From assembly GCF_024519315.1 (NCBI RefSeq), contig NZ_JANIIC010000009.1:124001-188000 (forward strand): a DNA stretch of 64,000 nucleotides, read 5' to 3'. A program made the translations under genes and the position numbers. The DNA is from Streptomyces malaysiensis subsp. samsunensis (GTDB lineage: Bacteria > Actinomycetota > Actinomycetes > Streptomycetales > Streptomycetaceae). Position 1 is the first letter of the stretch. Each line of letters starts with the position of its first letter. The notes under the pieces are model-generated. The model was not told where the DNA came from. It saw only the letters and a program-made list of their open reading frames with translations, and ran no database searches. Below are positions 25,920 through 34,375 of the stretch, piece by piece.

Positions 25920-27968
25920 ATGACCGACCTGGACACGCTGTCGGTGAACACCATCCGCGGACTGTGCATGGACGCGATCCAAAAGGCGAATTCGGGGCAC
26001 CCCGGAACGCCGATGGCGATGGCGCCCGTCGCGTACACGCTGTGGCAGCGGTTTCTGCGCTTCGACCCCGACGATCCCATCTGGCCGAACCGCGACCGCT
26101 TCGTGCTCTCCGAGGGCCACGCCTCCGCCCTGCTCTGGTCGCTGCTGTACCTGACCGGCGTCCGCACGGTCGACCCCGACTACGAGGTGCTGGGCCGTCC
26201 GGCGGTGACCCTGGACGATCTCAAGTCCTTCCGGCAGCTCGACTCGCGCTGCCCCGGCCACCCCGAGTACCGGTGGACCAGCGGCGTCGAGACGACCACC
26301 GGCCCGCTCGGCCAGGGGGTCGCCACCTCCGTCGGCATGGCGATCGCCGGCCAGTGGCTGGCGGCGCGGTTCAACCGCGACGACTTCACGCTCTTCGACT
26401 TCGATGTGTACGCGCTGGCCGGGGACGGCTGCATGATGGAGGGCGTCTCCTCGGAGGCGGCCTCGCTCGCCGGGCATCTGCGGCTGTCCAACCTGTGCTG
26501 GATCTACGATTCCAACCGGGTCACCATCGAGGGCCACACCGACATCACCTTCACCGAGGACCTCGCCGCCCGCTTCCTGGCCTACGGCTGGAACGTGACC
26601 ACCGTCGCCGACGCCAACGACCTCGGCCGGATCAGCCGCGCCTTCCACACCTTCCGGGCCGAGACCGAGCGGCCGACGCTGATCCTCGTCCACAGCCATA
26701 TCGGCTACGGCTCGCCGGTCGAGGACTCGCCGAAGGCACATGGTGCGCCGTTCGGGCCGGAGGGGGTCAGGGCCACCAAGCGTGTCCTCGGGATTCCGCC
26801 GGACGCCGGGTTCCACATACCCGACGGTGTGCCCGACTGGTTCGCGCGGGGCATCGGGGCGCGCGGCGCCGAGCTGCGCACCGCCTGGGAGAAGACGTTC
26901 GACGCCTACCGCAGCGCGTACCCCGATCTCGCCGACGAATTGGAGCGGATCCAGCGTCGTGAGCTCCCGGACGGCTGGGAGTCCGCGCTGCCCACCTTCC
27001 CGGCCGATCCGAAGGGCCTGGCCAGCCGCGACTCCTCGGGCCGGGTGCTGAACGCCGTGGCCAAGGCGGTGCCCTGGGTGCTGGGCGGGTCCGCCGATCT
27101 GACACCGTCGACCAAGACCCGGCTCACCTTCGGCGGGGCGGGCGACTTCGAGCCCGACGACCGGTCCGGGCGCAATCTGCACTTCGGCGTGCGGGAGCAC
27201 GCGGCCGCCGCCGTCGCCAATGGAATGGCGCTGACGAAGCTCCGTCCGTACTGGTCCGGCTTCCTGATCTTCTCCGACTACGCCAAGGCGGCCATTCGCC
27301 TCTCCGCGCTGATGGAGATCCCCACGGTGCACATCTTCACCCATGACTCCATCGGGGTCGGCGAGGACGGTCCCACCCACCAGCCCGTCGAGCAGCTCGC
27401 GGGGCTGCGCGCGACACCGGGGCTGCTCGTGTTCCGCCCCGCCGACGCCAACGAGGTCACCGAGACCTGGCGCGTGGTCGCCGCCCTCCGCCGGGCGCCG
27501 GCCGCGGTGGTCCTCTCCCGCCAGGCCCTGCCCACCTTCGACCGCGACCGGCTCGGCGCGGCGAGCGGTGTCGCGCGGGGCGCCTACGTACTGGCCGACG
27601 CGGACCGGGGCGAGCCCGAGGTGATTCTGCTCGCCACCGGCTCCGAGGTGGCGCTCGCGCTGGCCGCGCACGAGGAGCTCACCGCCGAGGGCATCGCGTC
27701 CCGGGTGGTGAGCATGCCGTGCTGGGAGCTGTTCGACCGTCAGCCGCGGGAGTACCGCGATCAGGTGCTGCCGCCCGCGGTGACGCGGCGGGTGGCGGTG
27801 GAGGAGGGCTCCACGCTCGGCTGGGACCGGTATGTCGGCAGCGCCGGGGCCATCGTCGGAATGCACACCTTCGGGGCCTCCGCACCCCTCAAACAGCTGC
27901 TCACCGAGTTCGGATTCACCCCTGAGCGCGTCTCGCAGGTGGCACGCGAGCTGGTGGCTTCGGGCTGA
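25920..27968 (+). CDS. tkt: Transketolase
   Basis: 682 residues, normal length. It transfers two-carbon units in the non-oxidative pentose phosphate pathway using thiamine diphosphate. Visible motifs: [18 protein letters not shown] at the N-terminus, [17 protein letters not shown], the thiamine site [18 protein letters not shown] ... [10 protein letters not shown], and [20 protein letters not shown] of the pyrimidine domain. ATG 25920 is preceded by CGGAGGGCGGGG. It is first in a three-gene operon with 6-phosphogluconate dehydrogenase and glucose-6-phosphate dehydrogenase; a transaldolase, opcA and pgi are not in this cluster. Confidence 0.95.
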   Translation: MTDLDTLSVNTIRGLCMDAIQKANSGHPGTPMAMAPVAYTLWQRFLRFDPDDPIWPNRDRFVLSEGHASALLWSLLYLTGVRTVDPDYEVLGRPAVTLDDLKSFRQLDSRCPGHPEYRWTSGVETTTGPLGQGVATSVGMAIAGQWLAARFNRDDFTLFDFDVYALAGDGCMMEGVSSEAASLAGHLRLSNLCWIYDSNRVTIEGHTDITFTEDLAARFLAYGWNVTTVADANDLGRISRAFHTFRAETERPTLILVHSHIGYGSPVEDSPKAHGAPFGPEGVRATKRVLGIPPDAGFHIPDGVPDWFARGIGARGAELRTAWEKTFDAYRSAYPDLADELERIQRRELPDGWESALPTFPADPKGLASRDSSGRVLNAVAKAVPWVLGGSADLTPSTKTRLTFGGAGDFEPDDRSGRNLHFGVREHAAAAVANGMALTKLRPYWSGFLIFSDYAKAAIRLSALMEIPTVHIFTHDSIGVGEDGPTHQPVEQLAGLRATPGLLVFRPADANEVTETWRVVAALRRAPAAVVLSRQALPTFDRDRLGAASGVARGAYVLADADRGEPEVILLATGSEVALALAAHEELTAEGIASRVVSMPCWELFDRQPREYRDQVLPPAVTRRVAVEEGSTLGWDRYVGSAGAIVGMHTFGASAPLKQLLTEFGFTPERVSQVARELVASG

Positions 27969-27995
27969 GAAGGCAACGACGCGACAGGAGAGCAC

Positions 27996-29030
27996 ATGGC
28001 TACCGACACCCCCATGCAGCTCGGCATGATCGGGCTCGGCCGGATGGGCGCGAACCTCGTGCGCCGGCTCATGCGCGACGGCCACCGCTGTGTGGTCTAC
28101 GACGTCAACGAAAGCGCGGTCAGGGAGCTGGAGGGCGAGGGCGCGGTCGCCGCCCGCTCGCCCGGCGACCTGGTGGCGAGGCTGGAACGGCCACGGGCCG
28201 TGTGGCTCATGCTGCCCGCCGCCGTCGTACAGCCCACCCTCGATCAGCTCACCGAGCTGCTCGACCCGGAGGACGCCGTCATCGACGGCGGCAACTCCTA
28301 CTACCGCGACGACATCACCCGCGCCGCCCAGCTCGCCCCGCACCGCCTGCACTATCTGGACTGCGGAACCTCGGGCGGCGTCTGGGGACTCGAGCGCGGC
28401 TACTGCCTCATGATCGGCGGCGAGCACGAGCCCGTGACCCGGCTCGACCCCATCTTCCGCACCATCGCGCCCGGCACCGGCTCCGCCGAGCCGACACCCA
28501 GCAGACACGGCGACGGAACCGCGCCCCAGGGCTATCTCCACTGCGGTCCGAACGGAGCCGGGCACTTCGTGAAGATGGTCCACAACGGGGTCGAGTACGG
28601 AATGATGGCCGCGATCGCCGAGGGGCTCAGCATCATCGACCACGCCGACGCCGGGCTGCGCAAGCGCACCGCCGACGCGGAGACCACCCCGCTGCGCGAG
28701 CCGGAGGCGTACCAGTACGAGATCGACGTCGGCGAGGTGGCCGAGGTGTGGCGCCGCGGCTCGGTCGTGGGCTCCTGGCTCGTCGACCTCACCGCGGACG
28801 CACTGGCCCGCTCGCCGAAGCTGGAGGAGTTCACCGGGCGTGTCTCGGACTCCGGCGAAGGGCGGTGGACGGTACGGGCCGCGATCGACGAGGGCGTACC
28901 CGCCGCCGTGATCTCCACCGCGCTCACCGACCGGTTCCAGTCCCGGGGCCTCGGCGAATTCGCCGACCGGGTCCTGTCCGCCATGCGCAGCGAGTTCGGC
29001 GGACACGCCGAGAAGGGGACCGGGTCATGA
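27996..29030 (+). CDS. gnd: 6-phosphogluconate dehydrogenase (decarboxylating), short type
   Basis: 344 residues, the short form (about 300-340) rather than the 470-residue classical one. It oxidises and decarboxylates 6-phosphogluconate to ribulose 5-phosphate. [13 protein letters not shown] is the dinucleotide loop, IDGGNSYY and [19 protein letters not shown] the substrate site, and [16 protein letters not shown] contains the catalytic lysine. Short forms often prefer NAD; the residue after strand 2 here is VVYDVNESA, Asp supporting NAD. It has AGGAGA before ATG 27996 and overlaps zwf by 4 nt (ATGA). Confidence 0.93.
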   Translation: MATDTPMQLGMIGLGRMGANLVRRLMRDGHRCVVYDVNESAVRELEGEGAVAARSPGDLVARLERPRAVWLMLPAAVVQPTLDQLTELLDPEDAVIDGGNSYYRDDITRAAQLAPHRLHYLDCGTSGGVWGLERGYCLMIGGEHEPVTRLDPIFRTIAPGTGSAEPTPSRHGDGTAPQGYLHCGPNGAGHFVKMVHNGVEYGMMAAIAEGLSIIDHADAGLRKRTADAETTPLREPEAYQYEIDVGEVAEVWRRGSVVGSWLVDLTADALARSPKLEEFTGRVSDSGEGRWTVRAAIDEGVPAAVISTALTDRFQSRGLGEFADRVLSAMRSEFGGHAEKGTGS

Positions 29031-30490
29031 CGGGACCGACGGGACCGGACGACCATGTGATCGTGCTCTTCGGCGCCACGGGCGACCTCGCCAAGCGCAA
29101 GCTCCTCCCGGGGCTGTTCCACCTCGCCACGGCGGGCCTGCTGCCCGACGGCTACCGCATCGTGGGCTCGACCCCGCACCGGTCCGCGATGAGCGACGAG
29201 GCGTTCCGCGCCCTCGCGCACGACGCGATCGCCGCCTTCGGACGGTCCAAGCCGTCCGGGCCGGTGTGGGAGACCTTCGAGGAGTCGCTGTCCTTCGGCG
29301 CGGCCGACCCCGAGGACCCGGCCCCGCTGCTCGCGGCCGTACGGACGGCGGAGGACTCCCTCGGCGGGCCGTCGCGCAGACTGTTCCACCTGGCCATTCC
29401 GCCCTCCGCGTTCGGGTCCGTCGTCGGCATGCTCGGCGATACGGGGCTGGCGGAGAACGGCAAGGTGATCGTGGAGAAGCCCTTCGGCACCGATCTGGTG
29501 TCGGCACGGGCGCTCAACGAGACGATCCACTCCGTCTTCGACGAATCCCGGGTCTTCCGGATCGACCACTTCCTCGGCAAGGAGTCGGTGGAGAACATCC
29601 TCGCCCTCCGATTCGCCAACGGTCTGTTCGAACCCATCTGGAACCGGAACCACATCGACTATGTGCAGATCGATGTGCCCGAGACGCTCGGCATCGAGGG
29701 CCGTGGCCACTTCTACGAAGGCACCGGGGCCTTCCGGGACATGGTCGTCACCCATCTGATACAGGTGCTCGGCATCGTGGCGATGGAACCACCGGTCTCG
29801 CTCGCCGCCAAGCCACTGCGCGACGAGAAGGACAAGGTGTTCGAGGCGCTGCGCCCCATCGGGCCCGAGCATGTGGTGCGCGGCCAGTACGAGGGCTACC
29901 TCGACGAACCGGGTGTCGCCGCCGATTCGCAGACCGAGACGTTCACCGCGCTGCGGGTGGAGCTGGACAACTGGCGGTGGGCCGGAGTCCCGTTCCACCT
30001 GCGCTCCGGCAAACGCCTCGCACAGGGGCGCCAGGTGGTCACTCTCGGGCTGCGCGAGCCGCCCCTGCGGATGTTCGCCACCGACCTCGCCGATCAGGAG
30101 AAGTACCGGGGCAACAAGATCGTGATCGACTTCGGGGACCCCGGATGGATCGCCACCCGCTTCCTCGCCAAGGAGCCCGGCCCCGCCATGCGGCTCGAAC
30201 CGGTCACGATGGCCTTCGGCTACGCCGGCTCCTACTGCGAGGCCAATGGACTCGAGGGCTATGAACGCCTGATCCTGGACGCCATGCTGGGCGACCAGTC
30301 GCTGTTCACCCGGTCCGACGGCATAGAACACATCTGGGCGGCGTCGACCTCCCTGCTGGAGAACCCACCGCCGATCCAGACGTACGCCCCCGGCTCATGG
30401 GGCCCGGAGCCCGCCATCAGCGAACTGATCGCACCGGATCTGTGGCATCTGCCGGACGCCGCCGAGGTCGTGTCCGGAACCGGCGCATGA
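29027..30490 (+). CDS. zwf: Glucose-6-phosphate 1-dehydrogenase
   Basis: 487 residues, normal length. It makes 6-phosphogluconolactone and NAD(P)[21 protein letters not shown] is the cofactor loop; [37 protein letters not shown] (catalytic His region) and [20 protein letters not shown] define the active site. It starts inside the gnd stop (ATGA). With tkt and gnd it gives a route from glucose 6-phosphate to C2 transfer; opcA, usually adjacent in actinobacteria, is missing here. A strong hairpin follows at 30591-30627. Confidence 0.95.
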   Translation: MTGPTGPDDHVIVLFGATGDLAKRKLLPGLFHLATAGLLPDGYRIVGSTPHRSAMSDEAFRALAHDAIAAFGRSKPSGPVWETFEESLSFGAADPEDPAPLLAAVRTAEDSLGGPSRRLFHLAIPPSAFGSVVGMLGDTGLAENGKVIVEKPFGTDLVSARALNETIHSVFDESRVFRIDHFLGKESVENILALRFANGLFEPIWNRNHIDYVQIDVPETLGIEGRGHFYEGTGAFRDMVVTHLIQVLGIVAMEPPVSLAAKPLRDEKDKVFEALRPIGPEHVVRGQYEGYLDEPGVAADSQTETFTALRVELDNWRWAGVPFHLRSGKRLAQGRQVVTLGLREPPLRMFATDLADQEKYRGNKIVIDFGDPGWIATRFLAKEPGPAMRLEPVTMAFGYAGSYCEANGLEGYERLILDAMLGDQSLFTRSDGIEHIWAASTSLLENPPPIQTYAPGSWGPEPAISELIAPDLWHLPDAAEVVSGTGA

Positions 30491-30533
30491 CCTCGGGCGC
30501 CGCGGAAGGGGTCTCGCTGACAGGAGCGATATC

Positions 30534-30590
30534 GTGCGTGCCATCGTCATCGAGAAGTTCGGTGAACCGGACAGCCTCGTCTTACGGCGT
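30534..30590 (+). pseudogene. 5' stub of a zinc-type/quinone oxidoreductase gene
   Basis: A GTG with AGGAGC at ideal distance starts MRAIVIEKFGEPDSLVLRR, the very typical N-terminus of MDR-family NADPH:quinone reductases. Homology stops after about 19 residues and the sequence runs straight into the hairpin at 30591. The rest of the gene (over 900 bp) is gone. It marks a deletion downstream of zwf that brought the SDR gene and its terminator close. Confidence 0.65.
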
Positions 30591-30627
30591 CCGGGGGCGC
30601 CGCGCACGGCTGGCGCGGCACCCCCGG
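30591..30627. terminator. Strong hairpin ending the tkt-gnd-zwf operon
   Basis: CCGGGGG-C-GCCGCGC pairs with GCGCGGC-A-CCCCCGG around a 7-nt loop: 15-bp arms with one mismatch. It lies between the zwf side and the convergent SDR stop at 30662, so it could serve both directions. Confidence 0.75.
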
Positions 30628-30661
30628 TGGGTGGGCCCGCCAATCGGCCCGTGGTGTGCGG

Positions 30662-31426
30662 CTACGCCGCCAGGACCGCCGCCGTGGTGCGCCCGCCGTC
30701 GACGTCCAGCACGATGCCGTGGACGAACGCGGCCTCGTCACCGGCGAGGTAGACCGCGGCGTGTGCGATGGCCTCCGGGTGTCCGATGCCCCCGGCCGGG
30801 GTGCCCTTCATCATGTTCTCGGCCGGGTGCGCCACGCCGGGCACGGGTGTGTGGACCACCCCGGGGGAGATCGCGTTCACCCGCACACCCCGCGGGCCGA
30901 ACTCGGCGGCCCAGGCCCGGGTCAGGGTCTCCATCGCGCCCTTGGAGGAGCTGTAGAGCGCGCCGACGGGAATGCCCAGACGGGCGACCCAGGACCCCAG
31001 GTTGATGATCGCTCCTCCGCCGGCCTCGGCCATGGCCGGGGCGAGCGCGGCGGTCAGGAAGAACGGCGCCTTCACATTCACCGCGTAGACCCGGTCGAAG
31101 CTCTTCTCGTCGGTGTCCGGGGTGCTGTCACCGGGGAAGATACCGGCGTTGTTGACCAGGACGTCGATGCCTCCGCCCAGCACGGACACCGCCTCCTCGG
31201 CCAGGGCGCGGGACGCCTCGGCGCTGCCGTCCAGATCCGCCTGTACGAAGTCGGCCCGGCCGCCCCGCGCGCGGATGGCGTCGACGACCTCCGCGCCCCG
31301 CTCGGCGCTGCGGCCGGACACCACCACATGTGCGCCCTCGGCGGCGAACCGCTCCGCGATCGCCCGTCCGATGTTGCTGGTGGCGCCGGTCACCAGGGCC
31401 CTCTTGTCATGCAGTCGTCCACTCAT
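30662..31426 (-). CDS. Short-chain dehydrogenase/reductase
   Basis: 254 residues, classical SDR. ALVTGATSNIGRAIAE is the TGxxxGxG cofactor loop, VLVNNAGIFPGD the NNAG motif, INLGSWVARLG carries the catalytic Ser and ALYSSSKGAMETL the YxxxK pair. The C-terminus ends VLDVDGGRTT, as in 3-oxoacyl-ACP reductase-like enzymes. ATG 31426 follows GGGAG. It is preceded by a perfect palindrome (31553-31568) and by the parallel TetR gene, probably its repressor. Substrate unknown. Confidence 0.9.
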   Translation of the reverse strand: MSGRLHDKRALVTGATSNIGRAIAERFAAEGAHVVVSGRSAERGAEVVDAIRARGGRADFVQADLDGSAEASRALAEEAVSVLGGGIDVLVNNAGIFPGDSTPDTDEKSFDRVYAVNVKAPFFLTAALAPAMAEAGGGAIINLGSWVARLGIPVGALYSSSKGAMETLTRAWAAEFGPRGVRVNAISPGVVHTPVPGVAHPAENMMKGTPAGGIGHPEAIAHAAVYLAGDEAAFVHGIVLDVDGGRTTAAVLAA

Positions 31427-31552
31427 CACGCGCTCCCGCCACGTTCGTCCACCGCACCATCGACGCCCTGCGGGCATGACCTCGATCGGGTCATCCGCGC
31501 GGGACACCGCCCGGATCCGCCCGGGGGTCATGCCACTGTGCGAAGAAAAAAA

Positions 31553-31568
31553 TGGACTTGCAAGTCCA
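31553..31568. promoter_or_regulatory. Perfect 16-bp palindrome, candidate TetR operator for the SDR
   Basis: TGGACTTG/CAAGTCCA between the TetR stop (31575) and the SDR start (31426). It shares the GGAC...GTCC core with a dyad just upstream of tetR, which supports both being sites for the same repressor. Confidence 0.6.
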
Positions 31569-31574
31569 AACAGG

Positions 31575-32177
31575 TCAGGCCGCGGCGGCGCGCCGCAGAT
31601 CCTCGATGCCGAGGTCCAGCGCGGCCCGCAGATGGTCGGCCTGACCGGTCGACTGGAGGATCGCCACACCGCCCTGGAGGCCCGCCAGCAGCGCGGCGGC
31701 GCGGTGCTCGACATCCAGGTCGGCGGGCAGGTGTCCGGCCGTCTGGAGGGCCCGGATCCCGGTGGCCAGGCTCGCCTGCCACTGGCGCATCAACGTCACC
31801 ACGACGTCCCGGGCGCCCGGGGTGGAGCGGCCCAGGTGGAGGACCAGCGAGCCCATCGGGCACCGCTCGCCCTGCTCCTCGTAGCGCTCGACCACCACAT
31901 CGCGCCACCGCTGCCACGCCTCCCAGGAGTCCAGGCAGCCCAGATACGGCTGCTGGTCCTCCAGGACCTGGTCGGCCTCGTGGTGGGCGACCGCCAGCAG
32001 CAGCTCGTCCTTCCCCTCGGGGAAGTAGTGGAAGAGCTGGCTCTTGCTGGTGTGGGTGCGGGCCATGACGTCGTCGAGGGTGGCCACCGACACGTCCTTC
32101 TCGCGCAGCACCTCGGCCGCGCCCTCGATGATCCGGTTCCGGGTGGCCTTCCCCTTCGCCGTCAGCTCCTTGCGCAT
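31575..32177 (-). CDS. TetR/AcrR-family regulator
   Basis: 200 residues. Helix-turn-helix at residues 8-55 (KATRNRIIEGAAEVLREKDVS ... DDVMARTHTSKSQLFHYFPEGKDEL). The C-terminal part (ALLAGLQGGVAILQSTGQADHLRAAL) fits the TetR_C domains of regulators controlling adjacent SDR or quinone-stress genes. ATG 32177. It lies directly upstream of and parallel to the SDR gene. Two related GGAC...GTCC dyads, at its own promoter and in front of the SDR, suggest that it represses both. Confidence 0.9.
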   Translation of the reverse strand: MRKELTAKGKATRNRIIEGAAEVLREKDVSVATLDDVMARTHTSKSQLFHYFPEGKDELLLAVAHHEADQVLEDQQPYLGCLDSWEAWQRWRDVVVERYEEQGERCPMGSLVLHLGRSTPGARDVVVTLMRQWQASLATGIRALQTAGHLPADLDVEHRAAALLAGLQGGVAILQSTGQADHLRAALDLGIEDLRRAAAA

Positions 32178-32193
32178 GGCGTGGCCCTCTCTC

Positions 32194-32215
32194 GACTGGA
32201 CTGGCTGGTCCAGTC
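32194..32215. promoter_or_regulatory. Inverted repeat in the tetR promoter
   Basis: GACTGGAC-TGGCTG-GTCCAGTC, perfect 8-bp arms, 17 nt upstream of the tetR start. Likely autoregulatory operator. Confidence 0.6.
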
Positions 32216-32237
32216 TACGGGGCCTCTCCCGGCCGGA

Positions 32238-33146
32238 TCAGTCGGCCAGTTCGGCGGCTTCCTCCCGCAGGACGCGCACCACCACGTTCGCCGACTCCGT
32301 GGTGGGCCCCGGCGAATGCGCCAGGCTGACGCGCCGCCACTCCTCCGCGACGCCTTCGACGGCGACGATGCGCACACCGGGCGGGACGGCGGGAAGCAGT
32401 GTCGACGGGGCCGTGGTGATGCCCACCCCGGCCGCGACCAGGTGGAGCTTCGTCAGCCAGTCGCGGGCGGTGTGGCGGACCCGGGGCCGTCCCGGCAGCC
32501 CCGGCCACACGCCGAGCAGCGGCTCCTGCGCACCGGCCGGGCTGGCGATCCACGGCTCGTCCGCGATCTCCTCGGCCGTGACGCTGTCGCGCCCGGTGAA
32601 CCGGCCGCCCGCCGGGACCGCCACCGCCAGCCGGGTCTCGAGCAGCGGCTCGACGCGCAGCGGCGGGGCGTCGGTGTCGGGGGAGCGGTGCGGTGGTCTG
32701 GAGGACAGCAGGGCGATGTCGAGCGTGCCGGCGCGCAGCGCCCGTACCAGCGACGGGGTGGTGCCCTCCCGTGTGGACACCCGGATCCGGGGGTGGTCCC
32801 GGCGCAGCGCCGCCAGCGCGCGGGCCACGAACACCGCTCCCGCGGTGGGGAAGAAGCCGAGCCGGACCGGGCCGTCCGCCGCTCCCGCCCCGCGCAACTC
32901 CCGGTCGGCGGCGTCGAGCGCGTCCAGCGCGACCACGGCGTGGCGCAGCAGGGCGCGGCCCGCGCCGGTCAGCCGCACACCGCCGGGATGGCGGTCGAAG
33001 AGCCGGGCGCCGGCCGCCTGCTCCAGCCCGGCCACCTGCCGGGAGACGGCCGACTGGGTGTACCCGAGCGCCTCGGCCGCGGCGGTGATCGTGCCCCGCT
33101 CCGCCACCTCGCGCAGCACCCGCAGCCCGGCCAGGGTCACGTCCAT
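32238..33146 (-). CDS. LysR-family transcriptional regulator
   Basis: 302 residues. DNA-binding region MDVTLAGLRVLREVAERGTITAAAEALGYTQSAVSRQVAGLEQ, then the effector domain from GPVRLGFFPTAGAVFVARAL. The start is placed at ATG 33146; the next upstream in-frame ATG would run into a repeat of the same sequence (GCGCATGTCCATGAGCGC). It is divergent from the tautomerase and probably governs it through the dyad at 33187-33207. Confidence 0.9.
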   Translation of the reverse strand: MDVTLAGLRVLREVAERGTITAAAEALGYTQSAVSRQVAGLEQAAGARLFDRHPGGVRLTGAGRALLRHAVVALDALDAADRELRGAGAADGPVRLGFFPTAGAVFVARALAALRRDHPRIRVSTREGTTPSLVRALRAGTLDIALLSSRPPHRSPDTDAPPLRVEPLLETRLAVAVPAGGRFTGRDSVTAEEIADEPWIASPAGAQEPLLGVWPGLPGRPRVRHTARDWLTKLHLVAAGVGITTAPSTLLPAVPPGVRIVAVEGVAEEWRRVSLAHSPGPTTESANVVVRVLREEAAELAD

Positions 33147-33186
33147 GAGCGCATGTCCATGAGCGCGCAGCATACCCGCCATGCGG

Positions 33187-33207
33187 GACATTCGTTGGCG
33201 GAATGTC
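33187..33207. promoter_or_regulatory. LysR-type dyad between lysR and the tautomerase gene
   Basis: GACATTC-N7-GAATGTC, 7-bp perfect arms in 21 bp, containing the T-N11-A form. It lies in the divergent promoter 50 bp before the tautomerase ATG. Confidence 0.6.
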
Positions 33208-33257
33208 TCGGCGGTTCCTAGCGTGGAGGGCACACCACAGCAGAACGGAACGACACC

Positions 33258-33692
33258 ATGCCTTTGGTCAACATCTACATGCGTGAGGGAACCACCCCGG
33301 AGCACCGCCGGAATGTCTCGCTGGGCATCCACCGGTCCATGGTGGACGTCCTGAAGGTCCCGCAGGACGACCAGTTCCACCTCATCCACGAGCTCAAGCC
33401 GGAGAACGTCCAGACGCAGCCGGTGTCCTTCGGCATCCGGCGCGGCGAGGGCGCGATGTTCATCCAGCTGTTCTTCAACGATCGCGACCCGGGGCAGAAG
33501 GCGGATCTCTTCGCGGCCATCCGCGAGAACCTCCGGCTGTACGCGGACGTCCCGGAGGAGGACATCATGCTCTGCGTGGTCGAGACGAACCGCGAGAACT
33601 GGTGGGCGGCCGGCCGCACCGTCAACCCCCGGACGGGCTTTGACGAGCGCATGGACCATGTGCTCGGCGACACCGCGGCCACCACGGACTGA
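33258..33692 (+). CDS. Tautomerase-superfamily protein
   Basis: 144 residues starting MPLVNIYMREGTTPEHRRNV. Pro2, exposed after Met removal, is the catalytic base of 4-oxalocrotonate tautomerase-like enzymes. The length fits the two-motif tautomerase family (such as cis-CaaD/MSAD or YusQ types) and DQFHLIHEL and FFNDRDPGQKADLFAAI are typical of the tautomerase_2/3 group. It probably isomerises or hydrates a keto-enol acid. It is divergent from LysR and converges on kdpC with a 15-nt gap. Confidence 0.88.
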   Translation: MPLVNIYMREGTTPEHRRNVSLGIHRSMVDVLKVPQDDQFHLIHELKPENVQTQPVSFGIRRGEGAMFIQLFFNDRDPGQKADLFAAIRENLRLYADVPEEDIMLCVVETNRENWWAAGRTVNPRTGFDERMDHVLGDTAATTD

Positions 33693-33707
33693 GTCCCGCC
33701 GGACGCC

Positions 33708-34337
33708 TCAACGGTGGTTGGCCAGCGCGGCGTTGAGCTGGACGACGTTCACCCGCCGCTCGCCCAGGAAACCGAGGACACGGCCCTGGATGTGAGCGGT
33801 GACCAGCGCGTGCACGGTCGCCGGCCGCAGACCGCGGACCCGGGCGACCCGGTTCACCTGCTCATGGGCGTACGCCGCGGAGATATGCGGATCGAGGCCG
33901 GAGCCGGAGGCGGTGACGGCGTCCGCCGGGACGTCCCGGGGATCGACACCGTCGAACCTCGCCACCGCGGCCCGCCGCGCCTCGATCGTGCGGACCAGTA
34001 CCGGGTTGTCGGGGCCGAGGTTGGAGGCGCCGGAGGCCAGCGGGTCGTAGCCGCCGGCGGACGGGCGGGGCTGGAACCACGCGGGATCGGGCCCGGGCGC
34101 CCGGCCGGAGTTCCTCCGGCGATCCTCGGGGAGGGTGAAGTTCTGGCCGAGGAGGGTGGAGCCCATGGTCGTGCCGTGCCGGGTGATCCGTGAGCCGTTG
34201 GCCTGGTACGGGAAGGCGCCCTGGGCCACTCCGGTGACGGCCAGCGGGTAGAGGAAACCGGTGATGGCGGTGAGCACGAGCAGGATCCGCAGGGCGGACA
34301 GGTGGTTGCGGACCACGGGGGAGAGCGAGCTGGTCAT
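33708..34337 (-). CDS. kdpC: Potassium-transporting ATPase subunit KdpC
   Basis: 209 residues with one N-terminal transmembrane helix (ALRILLVLTAITGFLYPLAVTG) and the conserved GSTLLGQNF and YDPLASGASNLGPDNP. KdpC stabilises ATP binding by KdpB and bridges A and B. It is last in the operon, 38 nt after kdpB. Length and motifs are normal. Confidence 0.95.
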   Translation of the reverse strand: MTSSLSPVVRNHLSALRILLVLTAITGFLYPLAVTGVAQGAFPYQANGSRITRHGTTMGSTLLGQNFTLPEDRRRNSGRAPGPDPAWFQPRPSAGGYDPLASGASNLGPDNPVLVRTIEARRAAVARFDGVDPRDVPADAVTASGSGLDPHISAAYAHEQVNRVARVRGLRPATVHALVTAHIQGRVLGFLGERRVNVVQLNAALANHR

Positions 34338-34375
34338 GGCGGTGCCTTCTGCCAGGCCGTCCTGGCGGTCGTCGG

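Noticed and set aside
25722..29006. Minus-strand open frame of about 1094 codons opposite tkt and gnd
   Set aside because: Covers two clear enzyme genes and has no recognisable domain; a product of third-position GC.
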